Positions 17,751 through 26,623 of a stretch of 64,000 nt of DNA are shown here, one piece after another. Position numbers and translations under genes: made by a program. Every line of letters starts with the position of its first letter. Position 1 is the stretch's first letter. The notes beneath the pieces are model-generated. The model was not told the origin of the DNA. It saw only the letters and a program-made list of their open reading frames with translations, and searched no databases. Source of the stretch: Fodinibius sediminis. Its GTDB lineage: Bacteria; Bacteroidota; Rhodothermia; Balneolales; Balneolaceae. The stretch is from assembly GCF_900182555.1 (NCBI RefSeq), contig NZ_FXTH01000004.1, positions 1-64,000 on the forward strand, in the 5' to 3' direction.

Positions 17751-19236
17751 TTTCTGATTTCTTTGATTCTGAACTCTTGTTGAGAAGTGAAATGAGGAAT
17801 CCAACCAGGAAAATTGCGGTGGTACCCAGAACTATGGTCATATAGGAGTGGATCTGGTAAACCAGGGTTTCTTCAAGCTGAAAAAGCTTGGTAAGACTCA
17901 GCCACGCAATCACAACTATGCCGCTCAGCACGCCCAGCACTGCCCCTGTTGAACTTCCTGCATTTGTAAAAATTCCGAGCAAAAATACCCCGAGCATGCC
18001 GCCGCTGAAAATAGACGATAATTTCCACCAGGCATCCAGGGCACTTGTTACATTCATAAGGGATAACCCTATGCCAATTCCCGTTAACCCGATTGAAAAG
18101 GTTGCTATATATAAAAAAGACATGGATTCCTTTTCCGTAGCACTCTTTTTAAAATAACGCTCATAGTAGTCCGTCAAAAATACGGTAGCCGAGCTATTCA
18201 AACTGGTGGAGATAGTACTCATGCCTGCAGCAAAAATTGAAGCAATGAGAAGACCGGTAATTCCGACAGGCAGCTCCTGTACAATAAAGTAGGGAAACAC
18301 GCGGTCACTTTGAGCAGCTTCCATAAGTTCAGCAGGAAGTCCCGCAGCAGCACTGTTATAAAACACAAAAAGGGCCGTTCCTATGAATAAAAACAGCATG
18401 GAAACCGGTATATACAACAATCCTCCGTACAATGCTGACCGTTTAGCCTCTTTTTCCGACCGGGCAGCCACATACCGCTGAACATAGTTCTGATCTATAC
18501 CATAGTTCTGCAGGTTTATAAAAATTCCATATATAAAAACAACCCAGAATGTTGACTCAACCATATTTAAATTAAAACTTCCGAGACTGAACTTGTTTTC
18601 CGAGGATGCAACGGCAAACAGCTGGCCGGGACCTCCCGGAAGGTCAAATAAAATATAGCCCGTACAAAACAGCGCCCCGGCAATTAATATTATTCCCTGG
18701 ATTGCATCCGTCCATACGACTGCCTGTATACCTCCTAAAACAGAGTAAATAATAACGGTAATTCCCGTCACGATGATGATAGCTGCAATACTCCAGCCAA
18801 ATACGGCATGGATGGCCAACGCCAGCAGATATAAAATAATGCCAATACGCATCAGCTGTGTAAGCAGATAACAGGTTGATACATAAATCCTGGCCCAGGA
18901 ACCAAACCTGTCTTCCAAATAGGTATAGGCAGAGGGACTGTTAATTTTTCGGTAATGAGGAACAAAAAATTTTACCGCGACTATTATCGCAAAAGGAATA
19001 GAAAGGCTGAAAACAAAAGCATTCCAGTTTGACATGAAAGCCTGACCGGGAAGCGCCAGATAACTGATACTGCTTACGAAAGTAGCAAAGATCGACATAC
19101 CTATAACCCATCCCGGAATTGAATTGCTGCCGGTCGTAAAGGCCGACGAGGTTTTATTCCGGCGGTAAAAGGAACTCCCAAAAATGGTAATGCCAATCAG
19201 GTAACCGAAAAATATAATGACATCAATATTTGACAT
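17740..19236 (-). CDS. Sodium:solute symporter (SSS family)
   Basis: 498 residues with about 13-14 membrane helices and SSS/SGLT hallmarks: GWVIGMSIFATFVSSISYLALPG near the N-terminus and the AAGMSTISTSLNSSATVF segment around helix 8-9. It imports a sugar or sugar acid with Na+. The start at 19236 (MSNIDV) is used because the family begins just before the first helix; an ATG 11 codons earlier is less likely. It is the first gene of the fucI operon, divergent from the AraC regulator. Confidence 0.9.
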   Translation of the reverse strand: MSNIDVIIFFGYLIGITIFGSSFYRRNKTSSAFTTGSNSIPGWVIGMSIFATFVSSISYLALPGQAFMSNWNAFVFSLSIPFAIIVAVKFFVPHYRKINSPSAYTYLEDRFGSWARIYVSTCYLLTQLMRIGIILYLLALAIHAVFGWSIAAIIIVTGITVIIYSVLGGIQAVVWTDAIQGIILIAGALFCTGYILFDLPGGPGQLFAVASSENKFSLGSFNLNMVESTFWVVFIYGIFINLQNYGIDQNYVQRYVAARSEKEAKRSALYGGLLYIPVSMLFLFIGTALFVFYNSAAAGLPAELMEAAQSDRVFPYFIVQELPVGITGLLIASIFAAGMSTISTSLNSSATVFLTDYYERYFKKSATEKESMSFLYIATFSIGLTGIGIGLSLMNVTSALDAWWKLSSIFSGGMLGVFLLGIFTNAGSSTGAVLGVLSGIVVIAWLSLTKLFQLEETLVYQIHSYMTIVLGTTAIFLVGFLISLLNKSSESKKSENVT

Positions 19237-19799
19237 ATTAAATCGAAATGTAATACCCCAAGATTCCATTTCCCAACTTTTCCTGGTGAATGCGACAGGC
19301 AGCCATCACTGGGAAACCACGAATTTCAGTACCCAATTACTCAATCAGTACAGACAAAAGCCATGTGAAAATTATCCCATACATAAAGTATTTTCACTAT
19401 CCGTGCCGTGTCCAACCACTTGAAATCGGGATGCTATCCCCTCCTTACACATTTTGCTGATCCCCTGGGACTACCGCCAATCCCATTCCACCCGGAAAAG
19501 TAAAAAAATCACCCAGAACCAGGCCTGTCACTATCATGCCACTATTTTGCAATCATTCTCTCCGGTAATAATTTAATTAATTTGCTTAATTGTTAACTTT
19601 ATTTTAAATATCAAACATATTAAAGGGATAAACTTATAAATATTACCCTAAAACTAAAGTATATTCACACTTGACTATTTATTCCGGGGCTACACCTAAT
19701 TCGCATTATCACTTGTAAGATGGTCATCCAACACAACGGCGTGATGGTACATTGAATATCGACCAGTAAAATCCCAACATTAAAACTTCGGGGTCGCAT
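19237..19799. promoter_or_regulatory. Divergent regulatory region between symporter operon and araC-type gene
   Basis: About 560 gene-free bases between two divergent genes. The part from 19560 to 19680 is very AT-rich and the likely site of both promoters and of AraC-type binding. I could not define a clear repeated operator by eye. Confidence 0.5.
19612..19619 (-). promoter_or_regulatory. Candidate -7 element for the symporter-fucI operon
   Basis: On the minus strand the sequence is TATGTTTG, an exact TAnnTTTG match. It implies a leader of roughly 370 bases before the ATG at 19236. No good TTG -33 element is seen at the right spacing, which would fit a promoter that needs the AraC-type activator. 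Confidence 0.3.
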
Positions 19800-20669
19800 A
19801 TGGATTTTTTTGTCGAAAAAATAATGGTTCCTGACAAGCATTCCTTTCTCGTTAGCGAACATGAGCTGGGTGCACATACATCCAAAATTCATTCGCATGG
19901 CAATTATGAACTGAATTTTATTACACATGGATGGGGACGACGATATGTCGGGGACAATATCTCAAGTTTTCAGGCTGGTGACCTGGTATTGATGGGACCG
20001 GATCTTCCCCATTGCTGGGAAGTGAAAGGAACCTATTCCAAGGAGTCACCCAGATGTATTGTCATTCATTTCCAGGAAGATTTTCTGGGATCGGACTTCA
20101 TAAATACGCCTGAACTCAAACCCGTATTGGAACTATTGAGGGATTCACCCCAGGGGCTGCATTTCAAAGGCACTCACATTACCGATGTGCGAAAGCAGTT
20201 GGAAATGATGCTTGAATCGGATGGCCTTAAAAGCCTGGTTGGGCTGTTGGAAATCTTCCGGCTCCTTCTTGAATTCAAGGAATACAGTTATTTGTCGACA
20301 CCAGGATACATTCAACAGTCGCATCAATCCGATTTTAAGAAGATTAATAAGATATACGAATACATCTTCGTAAATTTTCAACAGGATATTACACTGGAAG
20401 AAGTAGCTGATTTGGTAAATATAACCCCGGGAGCCCTGTGCAGATATTTTAAAAACAAAACCGGTAAAACCCTTTTTAGTTTTTTGAAAGAAGTACGCAT
20501 TGGATATGCATGTAAATTACTCAATGTCACCAATAAAACGGTAACTGAAATATGCTATGAAAGTGGTTATAATACCCTGGCACATTTCAATACGCAGTTC
20601 AAGGAGATAAAAGGAACAACGCCCGGCAGGTACCGAAAGAGGACAAAAAATGTGTTGGCTACTGCATAA
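19800..20669 (+). CDS. AraC-family transcriptional regulator
   Basis: 289 residues. The N-terminal cupin (about 15-90: SHGNYELNFITHGWGRR, FQAGDLVLMGPDLPHCW) should bind a sugar ligand. The C-terminal double helix-turn-helix (about 180-280) shows ITLEEVADLVNITPGALCRYFKN and VTEICYESGYNTLAHFNTQFKE. It is the only plus-strand gene in this island and is divergent from the symporter-fucI operon, which it most likely activates. Confidence 0.92.
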   Translation: MDFFVEKIMVPDKHSFLVSEHELGAHTSKIHSHGNYELNFITHGWGRRYVGDNISSFQAGDLVLMGPDLPHCWEVKGTYSKESPRCIVIHFQEDFLGSDFINTPELKPVLELLRDSPQGLHFKGTHITDVRKQLEMMLESDGLKSLVGLLEIFRLLLEFKEYSYLSTPGYIQQSHQSDFKKINKIYEYIFVNFQQDITLEEVADLVNITPGALCRYFKNKTGKTLFSFLKEVRIGYACKLLNVTNKTVTEICYESGYNTLAHFNTQFKEIKGTTPGRYRKRTKNVLATA

Positions 20670-20697
20670 TGCCCTGCAGATAACAACTCCAAACACA

Positions 20698-22677
20698 TTA
20701 TCTGGGTATGAGGGCTACCTTGATATCCGAATGTAACATCACCCACCAGCTGCTGCTGTTGCTGTCATAACCGACCACAGGCTCCTCCCTGCAGCTTTCA
20801 CTGCGTTTCTGTAATAACTGTGTTACCATTTTGGATTCATAACGGTTATTTATCACACACTCTTGAGGGGAGAACGGCTTCCAGTGGCCACCTTCATAGT
20901 AGCCTATAGTGACGTCGTATTTACTCTCCAATTCTTTCGTAAACTCCAGAACATAGGTGTCGGACTCCGCCGATGAGATCTCCCAGCTTTTGGTCGCTGA
21001 TTCCGGCAATGGGTGGGGCTCTTTAGCAGAACCGTCGGGCTGACTTCTTTTTATCCCTCCATCTTTCTCAAGATCTTTCTCCATCCCATAGGCACTGCTG
21101 TACACGCCGGTTTGAATCTGGGTTCCACTGACCACCAATATATCGGATAGGGTTTCATCTGTTCCTGACATCCAGCTAAGAGTTAGATGCTCTTTCAAAT
21201 CAATGGTAGTCGCCGGAACGTTAACCTGTTGTCGATTATCTGAGAGAACAAGCCTTTTGTCGCTATTGAGATTTGGAGTCCAGGGTTCATGAGCCTGAAA
21301 CAGATATTGGTAGGCCAGCCGCATCAGATCCATCTGGTTTTCCGCACGGCTGAATCCCTCCTCCAGGCTTAATATCTGTGACGTACTTTCCACTCGATTA
21401 AACGTATTATTGATTCCGGCCAGAATTTTGACGGCGGATTCATCGGGGGCAATACACTCATTTGTCCGGTAGAACATGTCATGGGATAAAACGGGACGGG
21501 TGGCTGTCGGTATAGAATTTGGGTATACAATGCGTTCGCAGCGATCTTTCGTTCTCTCAAACCGATCCATCAGTATCCAGTCCGGGTTCTCAAGCTCTTT
21601 CTTTCCTTCCTCATTATCTGCAACGGTATGCGATGCGTAATAAGCCTCAAAATCAACCTGCTTCTCATTAAATGACAGTAGGGCCGCATTGACATCAAAT
21701 GCCTCAGAACCATTTTTACGGGTATTCATCTTCTGTTGAATAATCGCCTGTACTTTTTCTCGTTCACCATACCGGAATTCATATCCCTTGTAGGAGGCAT
21801 TTCCTGCAATAATCTGGGTGTATTGAGGTAATCGGTAATTCCGGTCGGAAGTGCTCCAGGAAACCGGATCCCTGTAAATCGGGGCTGATATGACAGAGCG
21901 CTGGTACATATGCTCATGGCCCTGTACCCAGATCACATCATGCTTGGAAAAAAAAGACCTTATTTCATCCCACTGGTTCAGCAATAGATTATCTCCCTTT
22001 GTCCCTTCAACAATCATCTCCCTGGTCTCTCCATACTTAGCGCCAATGAGTCCGTCATGACTTGCAATAACAATGTGATCGACTTCTTCCTTATGTTCAT
22101 TCACGACCTCTTTTACCCACTGGAAGGCGACAGGCAGATTATAATACCTTAGTATTACAATCAGTACATTTTCTCTGACTATATAATAGTTCTGATACTG
22201 CGCGCCCCCCATATGAACTGCATCCTGCGGAATATAGTCTTTCATATAATTGACCCACTCAACCGTATAGGCGAAACTGGTTTCATGGTTTCCCATCAGC
22301 GGGAGAAACGCCATGCCCGCATCCCGGTATTTTTCGGCAATGGCCGTCCACTGCTGAAATTCAAATGCGGTCCCTTTGTTTGTTAGATCACCGACCGGGA
22401 TAACAATATCTGCCCCCAGCGCCTGCAGTTTGTCCAAGACCGCCTCCATCGGATAGATGGAAACGGAAGCCCCGTGTCCCTGCGTATCGGGCAGTATTCC
22501 GATACGCAGGGTTCCGGATTTTTTCTTCTCCTTATTCCCCGCCTGCCTGCTCTCCAGGGCCGATGTGCCCTTGCAGGAGAGCATAATCGAGAACATCAAC
22601 AGCAGCAGCCATCCCTGGTTTACCTTACTGAATGCATAGCTGCAATCTGAATCGACATACCCTTCTTTTTTCCTCAT
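20698..22677 (-). CDS. Calcineurin-like metallophosphoesterase lipoprotein
   Basis: 659 residues with a lipoprotein signal (FSIMLSC, near residue 35). The N-terminal half is a metallophosphoesterase: PDTQ (motif 1), VGDLTNKG, MGNHET, IASHDG and GHEHMYQR give the dinuclear metal site. The last 250 residues are a separate region with beta-rich character (TIDLKEHLTLSWMSG, YDVTIGYYEGGHWKPF) and no family I recognise. It is last in the glycan-processing run on this strand, 209 bases after the membrane protein. An exported phosphomonoesterase or phosphodiesterase removing phosphate from glycans is plausible. Confidence 0.85.
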   Translation of the reverse strand: MRKKEGYVDSDCSYAFSKVNQGWLLLLMFSIMLSCKGTSALESRQAGNKEKKKSGTLRIGILPDTQGHGASVSIYPMEAVLDKLQALGADIVIPVGDLTNKGTAFEFQQWTAIAEKYRDAGMAFLPLMGNHETSFAYTVEWVNYMKDYIPQDAVHMGGAQYQNYYIVRENVLIVILRYYNLPVAFQWVKEVVNEHKEEVDHIVIASHDGLIGAKYGETREMIVEGTKGDNLLLNQWDEIRSFFSKHDVIWVQGHEHMYQRSVISAPIYRDPVSWSTSDRNYRLPQYTQIIAGNASYKGYEFRYGEREKVQAIIQQKMNTRKNGSEAFDVNAALLSFNEKQVDFEAYYASHTVADNEEGKKELENPDWILMDRFERTKDRCERIVYPNSIPTATRPVLSHDMFYRTNECIAPDESAVKILAGINNTFNRVESTSQILSLEEGFSRAENQMDLMRLAYQYLFQAHEPWTPNLNSDKRLVLSDNRQQVNVPATTIDLKEHLTLSWMSGTDETLSDILVVSGTQIQTGVYSSAYGMEKDLEKDGGIKRSQPDGSAKEPHPLPESATKSWEISSAESDTYVLEFTKELESKYDVTIGYYEGGHWKPFSPQECVINNRYESKMVTQLLQKRSESCREEPVVGYDSNSSSWWVMLHSDIKVALIPR

Positions 22678-22886
22678 TATGTTCTGACTATAATCACGTA
22701 TTATATCCTGTTATCAAGAGCTTATTTCTACAGAGAGTTGCAGCATACCATCACACCGGAAACACTGCCCGAATTCACTGAACTAAATCAATTCGACAGG
22801 AATACCGCCGAAGTTCAGAACCGGAAAAAGCTGCAAAAAGTATTATAACGTCATAGCGATACTGCTGGTGCACGACAATCCTCCCT

Positions 22887-24200
22887 TCATTTTACAGTCT
22901 CGGTTTTCACATCAAATCGCTGCTGTTCTCCGGGTAGTTCACCATGTATATTCATTGCGATACCAGATAAAGCCAGCAGTAACAACACAATGCCGACAGA
23001 TATCCGGATCAGTTTCGCGTTAAAGGTACGATTTCCAACAGCATGATGGACGGGGACATTGCCTTTTAGAAAGGTCCACCCTACCGCCACTGTTACAATA
23101 TTAAGAATAGCAAAATCATCGGATGAGAAATGATACTCATACAGCGTGCCCGCAAGAATAAGCTGTAAAAGCTTATACCAGATCCAGGTTGTAAAAAAGG
23201 CCATTAGAACCTTTTTCCGGATGTCTGTACCGGCCCGTAATGTTCTAAACTGAACCGCAATTGTCCCAACTGCCGCCAAGCTGATGCCTGTAACCATCAG
23301 CCATTGATCAACATAGAATTGCATCGGGTTGGCTATGGATAGTTGCTCCCCCAGCCCACTAATTTTATCATATGAGAAAGAACTTGTGATGGTTACCAGG
23401 GGCACCAACAGAAACACAAAAGCCCCCGCCCAGTAGTGAGTTTTTTTTGATAGCAATGCCATGGTGGGCCAGCTTCGGTGAAATAGGCCGTACGCCATTC
23501 CGAGCCCCCCAAAAAAGCCAATAGCGTATTCCATCACATTCCACCAGTTGAATGCAATGCCAGTCGTATTTCCCAGCACCTGAACAAAATTCCCGAAAGC
23601 AAATCCAAACCCCGCACCCAGCATCGTCGATAAAGCTAGATACCAGGCATTTTTTAAATTGTGCCGCTTCATAAACCATCCCAGGGCCAGTGCCGCTCCC
23701 AAGCAGGCGGCCCATAATTCTGAGCGAGGGGGTGTCATATACCATTCCAGCTGGTAAATGAGATATCCCCAGAGGATGTATCCCCCGGCCACCATCTGGG
23801 TGACCAACGCCGCCCAATCAGGTTTCCTGGTCCTGGATCTCTCCAGCATCACTCCGGTTAGTCCACCGCCCAGGAATCCAAACAAGCCGCCGATTAAAAA
23901 CAGGCTCAGCAACCCGTACGAAACGTTGAGAAAATCCGTACTTTTGCCGTACCCTACTACTTGACCGTAGCTAATCATACCCGTCATTCCCCAGCCAATA
24001 GCGCCCATTGCCGTTATCGCCGGCCAGTTCCTCAACCAGTCTTCCCGCCCGGAAACCACCAACAGGGAAAGAACCCCAACAGCACCTGCCCAGGCAGCCC
24101 CGTATTCATGGCCAAAACTGCCCCGGATGGCCCAGGCCGTGCCCATAGTCAGCATGACAATAGCTGTCGCCAGAAGATTATTTCTCAGCTGAAACACCAT
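22887..24200 (-). CDS. Polytopic membrane protein of unknown function
   Basis: 437 residues with about 11-12 predicted membrane helices and Gly-rich packing motifs (GGLFGFLGGGLTG, GAGFGFAFGNF). A conserved-looking polar start reads AWAIRGSFGHEYGAAWAG; the Arg and Glu in an otherwise hydrophobic region may form a binding site. I do not recognise a transporter family with confidence. It begins only 6 bases after the sialidase-like gene, so tight coupling suggests uptake of, or membrane chemistry on, the sugar released by that enzyme. Confidence 0.7.
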   Translation of the reverse strand: MVFQLRNNLLATAIVMLTMGTAWAIRGSFGHEYGAAWAGAVGVLSLLVVSGREDWLRNWPAITAMGAIGWGMTGMISYGQVVGYGKSTDFLNVSYGLLSLFLIGGLFGFLGGGLTGVMLERSRTRKPDWAALVTQMVAGGYILWGYLIYQLEWYMTPPRSELWAACLGAALALGWFMKRHNLKNAWYLALSTMLGAGFGFAFGNFVQVLGNTTGIAFNWWNVMEYAIGFFGGLGMAYGLFHRSWPTMALLSKKTHYWAGAFVFLLVPLVTITSSFSYDKISGLGEQLSIANPMQFYVDQWLMVTGISLAAVGTIAVQFRTLRAGTDIRKKVLMAFFTTWIWYKLLQLILAGTLYEYHFSSDDFAILNIVTVAVGWTFLKGNVPVHHAVGNRTFNAKLIRISVGIVLLLLALSGIAMNIHGELPGEQQRFDVKTETVK

Positions 24201-24206
24201 TTCCCA

Positions 24207-25328
24207 TCAGTCCTCAGTTGCCAGTTTTCTCAGCTGCCTTGCCGTACCCGACCAGAAGGCCACCCTTTCTCGCTGCCAGGTATAGACCACCGCTGCTGTA
24301 TCGCCCCAGGAAATAATAGAAGGGTAGGAAAACTCATCTTCGTCGGTTCCCGTCTCAACATCATAGGTGTAATCCCAGGTCTTTCCATTGTCTTCAGAAA
24401 GGGCCAGCCTGAGCGGTGCCCGAGCCCCCCAGTTTTCATCATCCGGGTTATAGGCCAGGATCAGGGTCCCATCCGCAAGCCGGGCCAGATCAATGCCACT
24501 GTTGGGATTGGGCAGGGATGTCTTGTAGAGCGGGGACCACGTCTTCCCGTAGTCATCGGAATCGCTCCTTCCTATGACCCCGTCGGACGTTCGAACCAGC
24601 ATATGGACCTTCCCCGGCTCCGACTCCCAGAGGGTGGGCTGTATGGCTCCCTTGCCCTCGAACCTGCTGGTGTCGATGGGCACATAGTCGCTCGCCTTCC
24701 AGCTCTGCCCGCCGTCCCTACTGCGGTCTACAAAAACCTTCCAGCGTTCGTCTTCATGCGAGGCCGGTGCCAACCAGTCGCCATTGGATAACACAATCGG
24801 CTTATTCTTTACAGGACCCCGTCCGCCCCGGTCTCCGGGGACCAGCTCCCGGGGCTCACTCCAGGTCGCTCCCCCGTTGGGTGAGCTCGTCACCCAGGTC
24901 TCCCAATCCGGGATTTCCTCTCCCACTTTAAAAAAAAGCATCATATCCCCGTCCGGAGCACTGAACAGCACGGGATTCCAGTGGGGATCCTCCCGTACTT
25001 TCGCCAATTCCCGGGGAGGCGACCAATTCCCGGGCATGCCCCTGGAAATCCAAATCCCCACGTCATCATGTTTCTCGTGCGTACCGCCAAACCAGGCGAC
25101 CACAAACACCCCATCCTCGGCTCTGGCAATGGTTGACGCATGCGCCTGTGCAAACTGATCGCTCTGTTCAAATACAAAATCCTTGACCGGCAGCGGTTCC
25201 TTGTCCTTCGGCTCCGATGACCGGCAGCCGGAGAGGGCCAGTGAGGCCGACAGCAGCATAAAACCGACTGTTACCATATACCTGCAACAGTCCCAGCGCT
25301 TGTATCCATCATTTATATTTCCAATCAT
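24207..25328 (-). CDS. Sialidase-like six-bladed propeller lipoprotein (BNR repeats)
   Basis: 373 residues with a lipoprotein signal (SLALSGC, Cys about 35). Four Asp-box-like motifs are visible: SPNGGATW, SRDGGQSW, SDDYGKTW and SEDNGKTW. The fold is the BNR_2 sialidase-like propeller, with NSGIDLARLADGTLILAYN near the active-site face. The FRIP motif of classical GH33 sialidases is absent, so another exo-glycosidase specificity, such as release of terminal rhamnose or uronic acid, is possible. AGAGG lies 3-4 bases before the ATG at 25328. It sits between the YdjC deacetylase and the orphan membrane protein. Confidence 0.8.
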   Translation of the reverse strand: MIGNINDGYKRWDCCRYMVTVGFMLLSASLALSGCRSSEPKDKEPLPVKDFVFEQSDQFAQAHASTIARAEDGVFVVAWFGGTHEKHDDVGIWISRGMPGNWSPPRELAKVREDPHWNPVLFSAPDGDMMLFFKVGEEIPDWETWVTSSPNGGATWSEPRELVPGDRGGRGPVKNKPIVLSNGDWLAPASHEDERWKVFVDRSRDGGQSWKASDYVPIDTSRFEGKGAIQPTLWESEPGKVHMLVRTSDGVIGRSDSDDYGKTWSPLYKTSLPNPNSGIDLARLADGTLILAYNPDDENWGARAPLRLALSEDNGKTWDYTYDVETGTDEDEFSYPSIISWGDTAAVVYTWQRERVAFWSGTARQLRKLATED

Positions 25329-25446
25329 AATCCTCTTTTTTATTAAATATATAGTTACTCACAGCCTAGTATCCCCCCACGGGTCTCAATATGCTGTCAA
25401 TCCTGATTAAAATATCTTCGAATTGCGCCTGTACATCGTACTTCCC

Positions 25447-26505
25447 CTACTCGTCGACTTGCCGCCGCCGTTCCATCACTTCCCGCCAGGTCGTTAAGAT
25501 GATATCTTCCTCCTCCAGGTATTCCTTCAGTCTGGGATCCGTCATCGCCAGCAAGTCGCCCTTTCGCCGCAGCCCCGACGTGGAGATGCTGCCAAATATT
25601 TCCGACGGGTCGGTACAGTGCATGATGACCATTGTCAGGCCGGGCTTCAGCCGGCCGATGGTATCGATATACTTCTGCGTATAAAACTGCTGGAGCTCTT
25701 TATCACTGGGATCCTCACCACCCGGGAATTCCCAGCCATAACTAACATTGTGAAGATCGTCCAGTACCGGAAGCCCAAGCGACCAGATCCTTTGCCCAAC
25801 TTCGGGGGCACGTTCTACCAGCTCCGGAGTTGGTACCTCCATCCCCTCTTCCCATTTTCCCTGTCTCTTCAGATTTTGAATGGCCTCCCGGCGATACTGC
25901 TCACTCAAAAAGGAAATATGTCCGCCAGGAAACATGACAGGAATATCGTAGTCCGCTCCCACATTGATATAGCGCTCCAGGAAGTCTTCATCCGCAAACA
26001 GTGTTCCCATGTGCGAGTCAAGGTGGGTGGGACGAAATCCCATGGTCAGTGCCCGCTCAACCTGCGCCCTTATTTCCGCTTCAACCTCATCAGCTGAGGC
26101 ATGTTTGACCACCTCCTCTACCGACCCCCAGAAACATCCCTCCCTGTCGACCAGCCCCGGAACTGAAGGTTTTCCCATCAGGGGACCCCAGCGGTAATCA
26201 TCCCACTCGGAGGTGAGCGTAAGGTGTAGGCCCGCATCCAGCCGGGGATTTGCCTTGACATAATCGGCTATGCCGGGCACCCAGGCGCAGGGCATCATGA
26301 TACTGAACGAATTGGCCACGCCCTGTTCAACAGCGGCCCTGGTTCCCTTGTTGGAACCCCACGACATACCCGCGTCATCCACATGTAAAATCAATACTTT
26401 TGCATCTTCAGGGTAGCCCAGGCGTTCGGCATAGGTTTCCGACTGGGCGTAAACCGGCCCGGCTGCTGCAAAAACCAGTAAAGCTATTCCACTCAAATAA
26501 TACAT
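25447..26505 (-). CDS. Exported ChbG/YdjC-family carbohydrate deacetylase
   Basis: 352 residues with a signal peptide (LLVFAAAGPVYAQ, cleaved near residue 20). YdjC-family metal and catalytic motifs are present: HVDDAG at about 40-45, GLHLTLTSEW, and THLDSHMGTL. The family removes N-acetyl groups from amino-sugar oligosaccharides such as chitobiose. Its neighbours, a glucosaminide-acetyltransferase-like membrane protein and a sialidase-like propeller, support an acetylated amino-sugar glycan as substrate. Unlike ChbG it is exported. Confidence 0.88.
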   Translation of the reverse strand: MYYLSGIALLVFAAAGPVYAQSETYAERLGYPEDAKVLILHVDDAGMSWGSNKGTRAAVEQGVANSFSIMMPCAWVPGIADYVKANPRLDAGLHLTLTSEWDDYRWGPLMGKPSVPGLVDREGCFWGSVEEVVKHASADEVEAEIRAQVERALTMGFRPTHLDSHMGTLFADEDFLERYINVGADYDIPVMFPGGHISFLSEQYRREAIQNLKRQGKWEEGMEVPTPELVERAPEVGQRIWSLGLPVLDDLHNVSYGWEFPGGEDPSDKELQQFYTQKYIDTIGRLKPGLTMVIMHCTDPSEIFGSISTSGLRRKGDLLAMTDPRLKEYLEEEDIILTTWREVMERRRQVDE

Positions 26506-26623
26506 CTGTTAAAAGATCACTTATTTATATTGGTAATTTTATGCTGCAAATATCCCCTGCAGTGGTATCCCGCCCTGCAACCACCCTGGCGCCTGAACAG
26601 GGCAAATGACAAATCATTGCGGT

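Noticed and set aside
24207-25328. Firm naming as nanH sialidase
   Set aside because: FRIP and the arginine triad could not be found, so only the fold is supported.
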